Positions 1-12,500 of a stretch of 64,000 nt of DNA are shown here, in pieces. This DNA comes from Lateolabrax maculatus (lineage: Eukaryota; Chordata; Actinopteri; Acropomatiformes; Lateolabracidae). Below the pieces are notes generated by a model. The model was not told where the DNA came from. It was given only the letters and a program-made list of their open reading frames with translations, and did not search any database. The position numbers and the translations under genes are program-made. Location: NCBI GenBank assembly GCA_031216445.1, contig CM062214.1:23555501-23619500 (forward strand), read 5' to 3'. The first letter of the stretch is position 1. The number at the start of each line of letters is the position of its first letter.

Positions 1-244
1 CGCCCGCCTCCCCCGCAGCAGCCCGCACACACACCCCGACCGACGGGCTTCTCTCCACGGCGGAGACCTCTCGTCCCCTCCCCTCCCTCTCCGCAGCTCC
101 CTTCGGTCTCTCAAATCTCGTCTCTCTCCTTTTTTTTTTCTCTTCCTCCCCAATGGCCGTCCGTGGCGTGATTCGCGTCCAGCAGCGCAATAGTTAAAGA
201 GCGCCGGATGCGCCCTCGCTCCAGCAGACCGCTACAGCACGAAG
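1..244 (+). promoter_or_regulatory. CpG-rich promoter / 5' UTR of cttnbp2
   Basis: The first 244 bases are GC-rich with several C-rich boxes of the Sp1/KLF type around 68-92 and CpGs throughout. The CpG-rich zone runs on through exon 1 to about 480. No TATA box is visible, as expected for a CpG-island promoter. The transcription start cannot be placed from sequence alone and may lie left of the window. A pyrimidine-rich stretch at 105-150 precedes the first upstream ATG. Confidence 0.6.
153..197 (+). other. Upstream ORF 1 in the 5' leader (14 codons plus stop)
   Basis: ATG at 153 opens a 14-codon frame closed by TAA at 195-197. It lies 47 nt before the main start and out of frame with it. 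The start context is intermediate (C at -3, G at +4). It is real only if transcription starts upstream of base 153. No peptide function is implied; the effect, if any, would be on translation of the main frame. Confidence 0.35.
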
Positions 245-325
245 ATGGCGTCGGAGGGAGCCAGCGGGGAGCAGCCTCCTCCGGTACAAACACTGGCAAC
301 CGCGGTGCTGGGCAGTGTGGACACG
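208..325 (+). other. Overlapping upstream ORF 2 (continues into exon 2)
   Basis: ATG at 208 (weak context, C at -3 and C at +4) opens a frame that passes over the main start at 245. After splicing to exon 2 it stops at TGA 7041-7043. Initiation here would skip the main ATG, whose own context is strong (A at -3, G at +4). Leaky scanning past this weak start is therefore expected. Confidence 0.35.
245..325 (+). CDS. cttnbp2: cttnbp2 exon 1 (coding part)
   Basis: The exon codes for 27 residues starting MASEGASGEQ and ending VDT, followed by a GTAAG donor at 326. Mammalian CTTNBP2 begins similarly (MATDGAS-). The start context AAGATGG is strong. The exon ends in phase 0 and joins the Lys-Cys-Glu-Phe start of exon 2, equivalent to the mammalian KEFDVD junction. 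The N-terminal tail is low-complexity and poorly conserved apart from the first few residues. Confidence 0.85.
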
Positions 326-493
326 GTAAGACACCGGGGCTCGGGCGAACTCAGGCGCCGCACGGCGGGTTTTCGATCGGCGGCGCGGCGCGGCGCGGCG
401 CGGGGGGAGGAAAAGAGGGAGAAATGCGGTGCGCATCTATCCGCAGACTCGTGAAGCAACAGCGGGAGCCTCGCGACGGCGTCTGGAGGAGGA

Positions 494-538
<45 letters not shown>

Positions 539-3500
539 GGTTTTGTGTTGGTTTTCGGGGTGATAAACGGACCCACAGACGCTCCGCGGCAGGCGGGATG
601 GCGCGTCCGCTTCAGTGTGAACATCGCGGTGGATTCTTTTGTTCGCCTCGCTGCCTCTGAACATTCATCCTGTCACAATCCTGCGTCCGATCCGCGAGAA
701 ACCGCGGCTTCGCTTCACAGGTTGAGGCTCAGATGTGTCACAGTAAACGGGTTCATACGCAAAGACTCAAAGCGAGCAGTTGGCTGACAAATCTGAGATG
801 TGTCCAGGCTGATTTGATCCCTGTTCAGAGGTGAAAACATTTCATTCCACCATTTTTTAAATTTTTAATTTTTTATTTTGATGTTTTGCCACTGATGTTC
901 ACCTGGCCTGCGGAGCTGATCGTGGCATGAAAATGGTCATTTCCTGAAGTCAGTCCTGCATGAATCCTCCACTGGTTGTAACCGCTCACCTCTTCAGAGC
1001 TGCCAGTCTGTCAGACCAGAGGATGGGCTCAGGACCAGACAAGCAAGACAAGACAAAGTATTTCCTTTTTTTTGAAAGTAGGGTTAAGCCTCACTAGTTT
1101 ACACACACCTAGTTGTGATTTCTCACACTCTGTAGGTTGCGGCTCGTGTGTTCCTCTGTGCAGAATTGATCAGTGTGTTGGCCCGGACGCCGGGAGGTCA
1201 TGAAACCGTTCCCTTCCCTTCGCCGGCTCCATGATGCAACCTGTCACACTGTCGTTATCGACCCGTCAACTCATGCAGAATGGGCCCTGACGCCCTCGCC
1301 GGTCTGGTTTTTGTCCTTTTTTTTTTTTTTTCCTGTTTTTATTGAACTTAACCTTTGCGCCACATCCAGCAGAATGACGGTAAAAGCGCTTCTTTGGATG
1401 TGAGATTGAAGAGGTAGGCTGGTGCAAGCGTGTGGAGTTGCTGGAATAGAAAACAGCCCCGGCGGTGGGTGGTAGTGTGGGTGTCGAGTTGGGGGCGGGG
1501 GGGGGTAGGTTTGGACGGCGAGCGGAGGAGATGGTTGAGGACGAGGTGGGAGAAGAGCTGCAGGGGCGGATGGAGGGCAGAGGCAGCAAGGTGGTGGAGG
1601 GGGTGGGGGGTGGAGGCCCTGTTCACCAGACACCTTTCTAAATTGGTCTTAATTTCAGTGACTCAGCTGGCATAGCTGGGAGTACCGTGTCAGCCAGCCC
1701 CCCCCCCCCCCCCCCCCCCCCCCCCTTTCCTGAGCGCGCTCAGAACTGCCTCGAGGCTGCTTTACATTTAGTGTCGAGGTGAACAGGTGCTGCAGAGACA
1801 TGGGAGCCGGGCAGCCTCCTCAGCTCGCCCGTCGCTCTGCCAGCACACTTTTCCTCCTCCAGGCTCCAGCCAACGACGCTTCCTCCACCATGCCCTCCCA
1901 CCCTCCCACTCTCCCACTCCCCCCCCGCCACCATCATGCCTGCCGTGGTTAAATAAAGCACTTTGCTCTTTGCTCACCCCTGTCAGACTCTCTGTTGTTG
2001 GCCGGAGGTGGGGGAAGTTTCTCGTTTGTGAGGACTCTGAAGGACCGGCCCTTGTGGTCCGGAGAGGGGTCAGAGGTCAGGGGACGGCTCTCTGCTGGTT
2101 ACCTCCAACCCATTCACCATAAACACATGGCCGTGTGGCACATAGCATCTCTACTGCCCGATCTGCTGAAGTTAAAGGAAAACAACGCAGGTCTTTTTTT
2201 TGCAGTTTAACAAGTTTAACTGGAAGACTGTTACATTGATGTGAGACAGTCCACTCGCTGTCCCACATTTTTGACGTGTCTTTTTATTCACAAACAATCT
2301 TTGAATACAGGCACCAGCTGCAGAAAGCACGTCAACCGGTGAACAGACAGACTCTTTCATTTTAGACGTTACAGGATTAATGTTAATTATCTGCCTGCTG
2401 ATCTAATCTGCCGACGCTGATGTCTGTCATGTTAACCAGCGACAGCTAAAAATGAGAAGCTGCTGCGTTTTCCATTGCTCTTTGTTAATAAAGAAGAGTG
2501 AGTGGTTTGTTAGTGAATCCTTGTATGTTGCTCCAATGTAGAACCGGCTATCGGAACCCATCCCTAGTGTAAACAGTCACCTATTTTAGCCAAATTTAGG
2601 TGAGACTTAAGGTCAGCTTAACCAATTTGTTGGTTTTTAACATCTCATTGCATAGAAAAACTGTCCACACTACTACAGTAAGCACAGTAGGTCAAAGGCG
2701 AAGCAAAATGTAATGAAAGTTTACAAAGAACAGAATGGGCAACCAGCAAGTTTCATGTTTGCTCTCCATTTCATTTCCAAATAAGTTTGGTAAAACTTCT
2801 TTGGTAAAAAAGTCTGACTGACTACCTGAGTTCCCGAGCTCATGAGTAAAATATCACAATAACAGACAGGAAAGATGGCCAAAACTACAAAAATAAGATC
2901 CAGGTTCAAGAAACAACCTAATTTTCACCCAGATACCCAGTTCAGCCACATTTTAAAACCTTAAAAAGCTTTAATATTCGTCGGGACTATTGTGTAATTG
3001 AAGCCTGAGAATGGTCAGCGATAGTTATGTGGGATATGCTGCAATGTTGGAGGAGCTCCATTAACATGAGTTGCTGTAATGTCATCGCTTCTTCTTCCTG
3101 ACAACAACATTTCTGTGCTCTGATACGAAAGGGTTCAACTGACCCTGTAAACAAGTTGACAGACACGGGTCAGTTCACCCAAATTAGCCAAGAAATCTAA
3201 CGATGCAGAAAAATCTTTGTTTTAATCCGTCCAGGTTCTGAGATATCCGTCTCTGAGATTTATGCTGCCACCACAATACAATGGAGGTGAATGGGGTTTT
3301 GTTTCTGGTGCTCCAAGCTGGAGTTGCACCGATCAGATTGATTGATATTGGCTGATACTAACCCAATTAAGTGATAGTAAGTGTTGAATACCTTTTGGGG
3401 ATTTTTCGGTTGTTACTCAAGAATAAACAAGCAATTTGAAGATGTGACCAGGGGCTGGAGGGAAATGTGATCATTTGCTGCTGTTTTCTTACACTTAATT

Positions 3501-6500
3501 GATCAAATGATTAATAGAGAAAATAATCAGCAGATGAAACTCTAATGAGTAAATGGTAAATTGAATTTAAATTAGTTGCAGCCATAATCCATAGATGTCA
3601 GAGTGAACTGTTTTCATCTGAACCTTTGAAATATCCCTATGAAAACATAACACTGTGAGACAAATATCTCCAAACCCGGACAAATTAAATCCAAACTGTC
3701 TGCGTTGTTACATTGTTAATTGAGAAAACATATTTTATGGTAATTTAGTCTAACTGTCCCCAACTTGGTGGCATTTTCCTCGTTACCATTGGTAACCCCT
3801 CGCAGGCGTCTATTTACAGGCTGTCATATCACACAGTTTTGTGCTTGCAGTAACAGGACATGAGTCTGTGAGAAACTTACAGGCCTAAGCAAGCTTTTGC
3901 CAGCAGAACACAGTGGAGGAACTTGCACAGAGCGAGCAGTTCCCCTTCCCCTGTGGCTCAGAGAGAAATGACACAGGCCTTATTAAGTGGACCGGGGCTA
4001 ACAGCGAGCCTCTGAGTGCTGGCCCTTGGCGCAAGGCACACGGCTCATGGAACAAATTAGTGTTCGCTTCCCTCACCTGCTCACCGTGCAGAAATGCCAG
4101 AGCGAAGCAGCCGTCCACCCCCACCCCTTACCTCACCCGCGGCCCCGTGACAGGACAGCGTGGCTCAGGGTTGCCGTCCATCAAGGGCTCCCTGAGTCGT
4201 CCAATTCTCTGAGTGGTGAAAATGCTGCCGGGAAAAAGGGGGCTCGGGGATCGATTGGAAGGCTCGATGCGAATGAATAAATCCCTTGGAATCTCTCGTG
4301 CTTTTATTTCCAGGCTTGGCGTGATGGCATCAGAATAAAAAAACGTGGTTTGACTAAACTGAAACATGTGATTGACGCAACACTTTCCAGCTCCTTGTTC
4401 TGAAAAGAAAAAGGTCCATATTAGAGTGAGCGGACACAATTCGCCCTTTGTTAAAAACCTGTGATTTTTCAGCACCTGTCTTTAGAAGGCTCCCATTTTT
4501 TAAAGTGAAGCTTTGAAAGGAGAGAGTTCTGGCCTGTTTATTCATATGGATGTATTACCTCTGTTTCCATTGTTTGGGCATGAACTTTTCCCCTTTATTG
4601 TGAAATGAACATCATCACAGGGGCGTATAAAGGACACTTAGAAGGCAGCGGCTTGTTGAAATCTCACACCGGCCCATTCAAAGTCATATTCTGTGCGAGG
4701 ATCCTTTGGAGACGTGTGTGACTCTTTGATGAAATGGAATAATCTTGGCGGAGGTTTTGATGTAGGCTTGTAAATCAGACCTAAATGGCTGGCTGACAAC
4801 TCAGCGTCACCAGACGGAGCAGGTAGCAATCAGGCTGATGTGCACCAGAGGCCGAGGCGCTCTTTGCTTCCTCCATTTGCCTCTCTCGTCTTTGGTTTAT
4901 TAAGGTTTTATTGAACAAATAGCCTGCAGCTGGATGTGGCCTTCTCAGCAGATGGCCGCAGTAGTCGCCAACACGGTAATTGGAAATTCTTCTTTCACCG
5001 AGCTCCAGTGTTAACTTTTGGCCTCTCTACGTGAAGTTACATCATCTTTTTTGTCTCTACAGCCAAGAATTTCACTGTTTTTCCTCACATAGGTTTTGCT
5101 TAGAATAAGTACAATGCCTTTCAAGGTCCCTTAACACAACAATTTGACGCTGTGCTTTGGAATGTCGACTAACCAGACGCTGTTGTGAAGTTCATGGAAG
5201 ACCAAGAAAAAAGCTGTCTCACACTGAGGAAGCAGAGATGAATAGGACTCACTGTGTTGTCCCAAAATCATGACGTCTTGAGAAGATTTATTGTTGAATT
5301 TTTCATCTTAACTCTAGAAGGGCCATACTTCTGTCACATTTCTTAGGGACTTTTCTTAGACCTAATTTCTGTCTTTTTATTCTTCAAATGAACAACAAAT
5401 TCAAACTTCAGTAAAAGTAGCAATATGTATAAATGTATATACTCACCAGGTACACTGGCACCTTGGAAGTTTTATGTTACTATACTGTACATTAGGGCTG
5501 CAACTAACAATTATTTTTTGTTATTCATTAATCTACCTGATTACTTGTTTGCCCTAAAAGTGTCAAACTGATGAAGAACTCACTATTTTGAATAGGTCCA
5601 AAGTGACATCTTCAAATGTTTTGTTTTGTTTTGTCTGACCAACAGTCCAAAACCCCCAAATCTTCAAGTTACAAAGCTATAAAACAGAGAAAAGGAGCAA
5701 ATCCTCACATCAGTTTGTTTGGTATATTTGCTTAAAAAAATTACTTTAATGATTAATTGATTATCATTAACCAACTGATTGTTTCAAGTCTACTGTATAA
5801 ACAGTATTATATTTGATATTATTACTGATGAATTAACATGCAAGCAGCATTTTTATGCTGAAGCTGGTCTAAACGGAGCGAATTCTCTCTGCTTCTTATA
5901 CTTTTGGGAGGTTAAAACTACAATAATGCAACTTTTTTTATAAGCTGACCTAATGTTTCTTATGTAAAATCTTAATTTGCAAAATAACTTAAATTGTTAC
6001 ACATTATTACACTGAACCCTGGCAGCCATAGTCTTAAAGATTGATAAAATGGAGCAAATCGTTGTAATTAAATGGGTTACCCCAGAATTAAATATAATTT
6101 TAAGAGGCACGTGCAGGTAGAGAGGAAAAATTACCCATTGTTTTTAAATGGGCTGAATCATGAAAGGAAAATGGTCACACCTCCTTTCTTTTTTTCTTTC
6201 TTTATAGTAAATCCCCAAAATATACAGCCATTTCTATAGACAACATTCAATGTATTTTTATAGCACCGACAATATGGTTCAAAGTCAAACGAATTAAGAA
6301 AGTTGGAAATGAAATTGACTTAAAATAACTCATTATGCCTTCTTCCTATGAACAGACTAGACAGCGGCAACACACAGATGTTTTGCTTTTTATAAGTAGA
6401 CCGGGAAAAAGCTTTTAATTGACACGAGAGGAAGCATGAAGTGGTCTGGTCACTCCCAATTACAGTCATCTCCACCCGTTCGCCCCGCGGTCGCTACCGA

Positions 6501-9500
6501 CCAGATAGGTGCTTAATGACCTGGCTAAATGTAATTAGACCGTAATAGCTTCGAGGTAGGACGGGACATCTAGCCTAATTCGAGGGCTGCACCTAATGAG
6601 ACCAGTTGGACACTGGGAGCAAGTGGTGCATTTGTCATATAGGCGAACTTTGTTTCCTGCCGGTGGAGTCGACACAAAGTGCAGGTGTAATGTTGGATGA
6701 CTCGTCAGATTGTTGGCTGTATTCATATCACCTACAGTGTATTAAGAATTTTACGTGTGACTGTCAAATCTTTGACTTTTTCACATTTTGCACATCTAAA
6801 TATATATATTTGAAATGATGAAATGGAGTGCCATGAATTGTAGTTGACATTCATGATTACCAGGGGCTCATCCCCCAACTTTCCTCTTATAATTAATATC
6901 TGGTCAAACAATAATTGTCATGAAAAAACTTTGATGGGTGTTTTTTAAGAAGTATCAGGATCCGACAATAATTTGAAAATGAACAGTTGATTGTATTGTG
7001 TGATTCTGACCTGTTGTTTCTGACCTGTGTTGCAGAAATGTGAGTTCAACATGGATAACCTGAGCAAGCCAGAGCTGCTCACCCTGCTGAGTATCATGGA
7101 GGGAGAGCTGGAGGCCCGCGACCTGGTCATAGAGGCCCTGAGGGTGAGTCCAGACAACACACTCCTGTACTCATCAGCTAAGCCTCTGCCGTCTCAGCCA
7201 TTGTCGGGTCAAATCGACACACGGCCTTTGCTAAAGAATTGAGATGAGACGATTAGCTGTAATTGTGACCCAGAATTGAGTTGGTATCACTTGGTGTAAT
7301 GAATGATGAATGGTCATGAATGCTGCTAAAAGAATGCGATATCACAAAATCTGGGTTGGTGGCTTTTCCCCAGAAATGTGCAGAACAAGTGTGTGATCAC
7401 AATGAAAGACTCTGCCCCACTGTTTCTTTCTTTCCTTTGTAATTACCTGCTGATAAGCAAGTCTCCCTAATTGCCTTTGTTGAATGGGAGCTGGCTGAGC
7501 GACTGGTTAGCACTTAGTTTCTTGCCAGAAAGGCCAGCGTGATCAAGTCCTTGTGTCCACCCAACACCACCTGCTTTGTTAGCAGTAATAAACAGATGAT
7601 GGAAGTCACTGGTTCTGGCTCCTGTTGTTCCTTTGTGACTACTGAAAACCAATTAGGACATTTCTGCTTGAGTAAAAAGTGAATTAGGAGAATTAACTCG
7701 GATACATATGGTTTAGTTTTTGTTGTCCTTTTTTGTTTCTAAATGTTTTGACCATTTTGATCTGTGTCACTGGATTGAAGAATGATTTGCAGAACATTTT
7801 ATGTCCTATAACAGATGGTACACTAACTAATTTGCGCTACTGCGGATAACATTGATGAAATATCTCAAATTAAGTGATATATACAGAAACTAAAATGGAG
7901 GGAGCCTGGAAAGTACAGACACTGGCACTCTCACTTATGACTGAATTTTTTCTAAACAACACCATAAAATCAATCTTGGTTTAAACACAGATCCAGATCA
8001 TTATCGAAGTCCCGTATTCCTTGGTCCGAGGCCGATCTCCAAACCGTATAAACTGTGTGTGTAATGGCAGAGCGATGAAGGTTGGGACGAGTTCAGGTGG
8101 ATGATGTACTGATCTTACTGTTACTGTTACCGTTAGTTAAAACTGATAAACTGATGACTCTCTGGCGTCCAGAAGAACCTGTCTCGCATTAGAGGTCGCT
8201 CGTTCTCCGAGGGACAAGAATGCCGAGTTATTTCCGAACAAACCCTTGCATGTCTCTCTGCAGTTCTGTATTTAGGTCAGCATTGGCGCCTCAGTTTGTC
8301 CACGTTCTACTTAAAGGCTGTCCTCTCAGGCTTTTTTTGATGGGCTGCTATTGTGCAACTCATTCACCGTGTTGGGACTGCAGGGAAGTGGAGAGATGTT
8401 CTTATCGAATACTAGACGTTTGGTTTTAAGGCTTGTAGGTGGTTCTCCGAACACAATAGCAAGTGGAGCTTCAGTGTCCCTGCACCACAAACACTATACA
8501 CATGTTACAAGGATTGAACCTGTGACCATTTGGTTGCAGAGCAGCTTTCAATAGCTGTTACTGTTGTGTTTGCTGGACATTTTGTTCAATTTTCCTGATA
8601 TTGAGCCTATTTTGTGACTTTACATTCATCGACTTTGCTGATATTGAACAGCACTTAGTGGCTCTGTACCTCGCTCGCATTGCAGCATCAGCTTCAGACA
8701 GTAATATGAATCGTTATACTTTCCTTCTCGCTTGTTTGCAGACTTCTTCCTATTTTGTTCATTCAGGTTTATCTGTCGTGCTTCGTCTACCATTTTTGCT
8801 GTCTCGCTTTTCTTTAAATTTAGGACAGTCTGTGACCCAGTGTCACCTCTTCTGTCTCTTTGTGTTTCTGGTATTGGTTGTTTTTCTGTTCCACCCTCAC
8901 CGCCACTTCACCCATGTTTTCTGCTGGCATTAAGAATCCCTGCAGGCCCCCGTCTCCCCTATGAATGGATATCCTATCCAGGTTTCAATGAAATAAGCCT
9001 CCTCTCTGGGCCCTGACAGCTCTCGCGAAACACAATGAGCCCGTTTGTTCTGTCGCTGATAAGCCCCATCCGAGAGAAAGAGAGAGAGAGAAAGAGACCG
9101 AGGCAGACAGGAGGAGGGACAGAGGATGAAGAAGGGGGAGAGAAATAAAAATAAAAAAAGAGAGTTAAAGCTATATCTAGAGTGAGAAGCCCAGATTGTC
9201 GGTTCAAATCAGAGTGAATTCGATGAAGGGCGGGTGAGATGCAGAAAGAGAGAGTGGAAAAATGGAGGCCCGATATCGTCTCTGACAAAGCGGGACAGTG
9301 TGACAGAGAGGATTAAGCAAACTCCCCCATCCACTTGCTTTCCAGTCCTCTATCCAACCCACCCCAAATAGCCAGAAGAAAAGTATCATCTGGCCACCAG
9401 CTGCAGGGCTATCAATGTCACTGCACAATGCTGTCTCTTTAAAAAAAAAAAAAATCAAACCACAAATCAAGCTCAGAAGCCTTATTAGTCTGCATTTCCA

Positions 9501-12500
9501 AAGCACCTTGCAGTGGCACAGTTACAAAGAGCTGCACAGGAAACTGAACCCTCAGCCCTGGCACTTTCAGTACAGGTCCTCTATCTACATGCTACCAATT
9601 CCCCCCCCTGTACCACTTTACTGCTTCCACACCAAAAGCTTGGACCAAACGCCCATGGCTTGGCTCGACTGCAGCGATTGTTTGTGGCGTTTGGGCTTTT
9701 ATTAGGAGGCTTTGGTGCCGCAGATTAATTAGCGTGTGGCCAAAGCTGGCTGAGCTGCGTATCAGGTTTCATCCTGGAGAAAAAGAAAGGAGGCTGTAAG
9801 CAGATTAGCCAAACGACAGCGATATCACATGATTACCGTGGCCGTCGGCAACACGAGTCACCCATTCTTCTGCGCCAAGAGCCTTTCGGAGGACATTTGG
9901 AGAGCGCATCTTTACTCGATCCTCAGAGCGGGGAACAAACAGTTTTATTTGTGTTGGTAAATCACAGGTGTAAGGCACATTTCCATTTCCAAAAGCTGCT
10001 TTCACTATTTAACAAACGGTAGATTGTGGCTGAGTGACTGCTGAGTAGCTGCCTGAGTCAAAGTGGATAAACTCGCCGGCCAGAACCAAGATTAAGCCTT
10101 TGGCTGATTTCCAGTGGTAATTTCCCACTTACTCAAAGAAATAGTTTCACAAAGACACTATTGTTAAGCCTCCTCAGTGTTGATGTTGTACTGAGAATGA
10201 AAGAAGAAAATCTCAACATCATTAAAACTCATTTTAATGTCCTCTGCCGTTCCCACACCGGCAAGTAGTAAAGGTTTGTAAGCCACTGAAAAAATTTAAA
10301 AAAAGAAGTGGTAGGTGATGCAAATCATCTCCTTGTAGCTCTGGTTTGCTCTCTGCCAACTCCTGGCTAGATGTTCAGATTTTTTCACCAAAACAAAGAG
10401 CTAATAGAAGCTAAAAGATACTAATATACATACATAGGCCTGCTGAGGTTTGTGTTTGCATTATGAGTTATTTGATTCAGTCGTAATATGAAAAGATGCC
10501 ACTTTTTGCAGGTATTACATTGCAAGTACTTAGAAAAAAAAAAATGTAGAGCGTGTTTTTGGTAGATCTTCTAACAGTTTCTAACTGTTAGTTATGTTCT
10601 GTGAGCCTGGGTCTCAGCAGGAGAGGAGGCTCGTACAGACGGAGGCGTCCAGATTGGACGTCTGTGCTTTTGTGAAAATAACTTGATGGGATGATTTCAC
10701 TGGCAAGGAGTGATCAGTGGAAGGCCAGCGAAAAGCATCTTGGTCGCTAAAACCTAGATGTAGACGAGCAGTAGGTTGTTACAGTGCGTTCCCATCCAGA
10801 TACAGAGAGGAAGCCTCTTGCCTCTCACGTGCTTGAAGCTTTGAGTTGAGCACGTCATTTACATACTTGCTCCAATTATTTTTATCAGAGTATAAAGTTA
10901 TTTTCTTACTGTCGCATGATGAAGTTAATATCCAGAGTGGTGTGTTTCCATTGTTTTTTCACATTCAAGTCCCAGTAGCTTGTTAAAGTTGTATCGTAGA
11001 GAACTGGAAGGACGATCAGCTACTCCACTGTTTTGTTTGAAGTACTTTTTTACATATATTTGAATTTCACCAGGCAATAAAAATGAGCACAGTTGGTTGT
11101 TGCCACACTGTTGCTCTGTCTGGCTTCACCACGTCTATGAGTAATGATGTGCGGCGCCACCATGTTTTTGGAGGTTTGATTCACAATAAATGGCATCCTG
11201 TTGCATCTCCGACAGGAGTTATTCAGCTTGATAAGTAGTGCTGCAACTGGCAATTTTAGCAACTCTGTATTTGCCATTAGTGGATTATTTTCCGTGAAAT
11301 AAAGTAATGGTATCGCTGCCAGGGTTGGTGGTACCATTCCTGAAGCAGCTGCATGCTTTAAATGTCATAAACAGTCAGTGCTCTCACTCCTGAATTAACA
11401 ATGAACAAATTGCTTTTCTCTGCTTTAAAATGAATGAGTGCTGTTGTTGAGGTGGGCCGGAGTAACATCCCCACAGACGGCGGCGGAATCCAGATGGGCG
11501 CTCGGCGTTTCTGCCCACCAGCGTCCGGCCTCATGCAGGCCGGCTTCCTCGGGCGGTCACGTGATCCGCCATATGACTAAGAGAGCCCATGGAGCACTGG
11601 GCTCATACATGCTTAGCACAACACAACACATGCCTCTAGCCATCAGGCTTTCTCCACTGTCACGTTATCTCCGACCATCTAGCTATTTAAGGCATGCCCT
11701 GTTGCTGGGCTTTTCCAGCTCTCCCCACACACTCAGCAATGTTTGTCTTCTTCTAAATCTCTCTTCATCTCCTTTTGTTCCCGTAAATCTGTGTTTTTTT
11801 GGACACCCTGCCCTCTCCGTGTTGCTCCCTGTCGCTCACTGCTTCTTTGTTTCTATCTGTCTTCTTATCTCTTTGGGCAGACAGCGTGGCAGCTCATTGC
11901 TCATCATTACTATCTTTCTTGCAGTCTCTCTTCTTCCACATAAATCTTTTTGGAATTTCTGTCATTCTCTTTCTGTAGTTCTCCCTTTCTCTCTGAGCTG
12001 CACAGCTAATCCGAAATATATTAAAAATCACAGTGCACTCCCTGAACCACGAGAAGCTCCCATAAAAAAAAAAATTAAAAAAAAGAAATTTGGGAGGGTT
12101 GCTTTAGAAAGCTTTCCCAACAAGTTCAATCCTGTGCTGTGCAAAATGTGTGACCCCACAAAACAAGGGTCGTAATCTTTTCATTTTATTCAAACTGAAC
12201 AAACTACCGAGCAATATTATCATCTCTACCTGAGCACAAGGTTTTGTAGGTATTGGAAATGAGAAATTAGTGGAAAATATTTTAAGTTCAGCGAGGGCAT
12301 AAAGGACAACCTGTCTGTGTGCGTCTTTGTCTGTCTTCCTCTTTTTTTTTTTCCACTCCTCTCCATGGTCCAAAATCAGGTCTACACTTCTTGGGCAAAC
12401 CATGTCTCCAGATACACACAAGCCAATCCGCATCCTGCTCTGATCGGTTGGGTGCCTAGCAACCAGACCCCCCCCCCCCCCCCCCCCCCCCCCCAACCCT

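Larger units (their letters stand above)
326..7035 (+). other. Intron 1 (6.7 kb)
   Basis: The donor is GTAAG at 326 and the acceptor TTGCAG ends at 7035. It contains a (CA)20 run at 497-536, a 28-nt C run at 1698-1725, teleost-type dispersed repeats at about 3165-3715 and 5494-5790, and single-copy-looking DNA at about 3880-5050 and 6400-6730. I see no exon or RNA gene in it. Confidence 0.8.

Noticed and set aside
232..660. Open frames over the (AC)20 repeat near the promoter
   Set aside because: They depend on the repeat being open in all frames and cross the exon 1 donor; only the 245 ATG frame matches a known protein.
11438..12175. 245-codon open frame in intron 2 (+ strand)
   Set aside because: It has no recognisable domain, runs through pyrimidine-rich and poly-A DNA and shows codon use driven by composition. 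It also lacks a plausible gene context.
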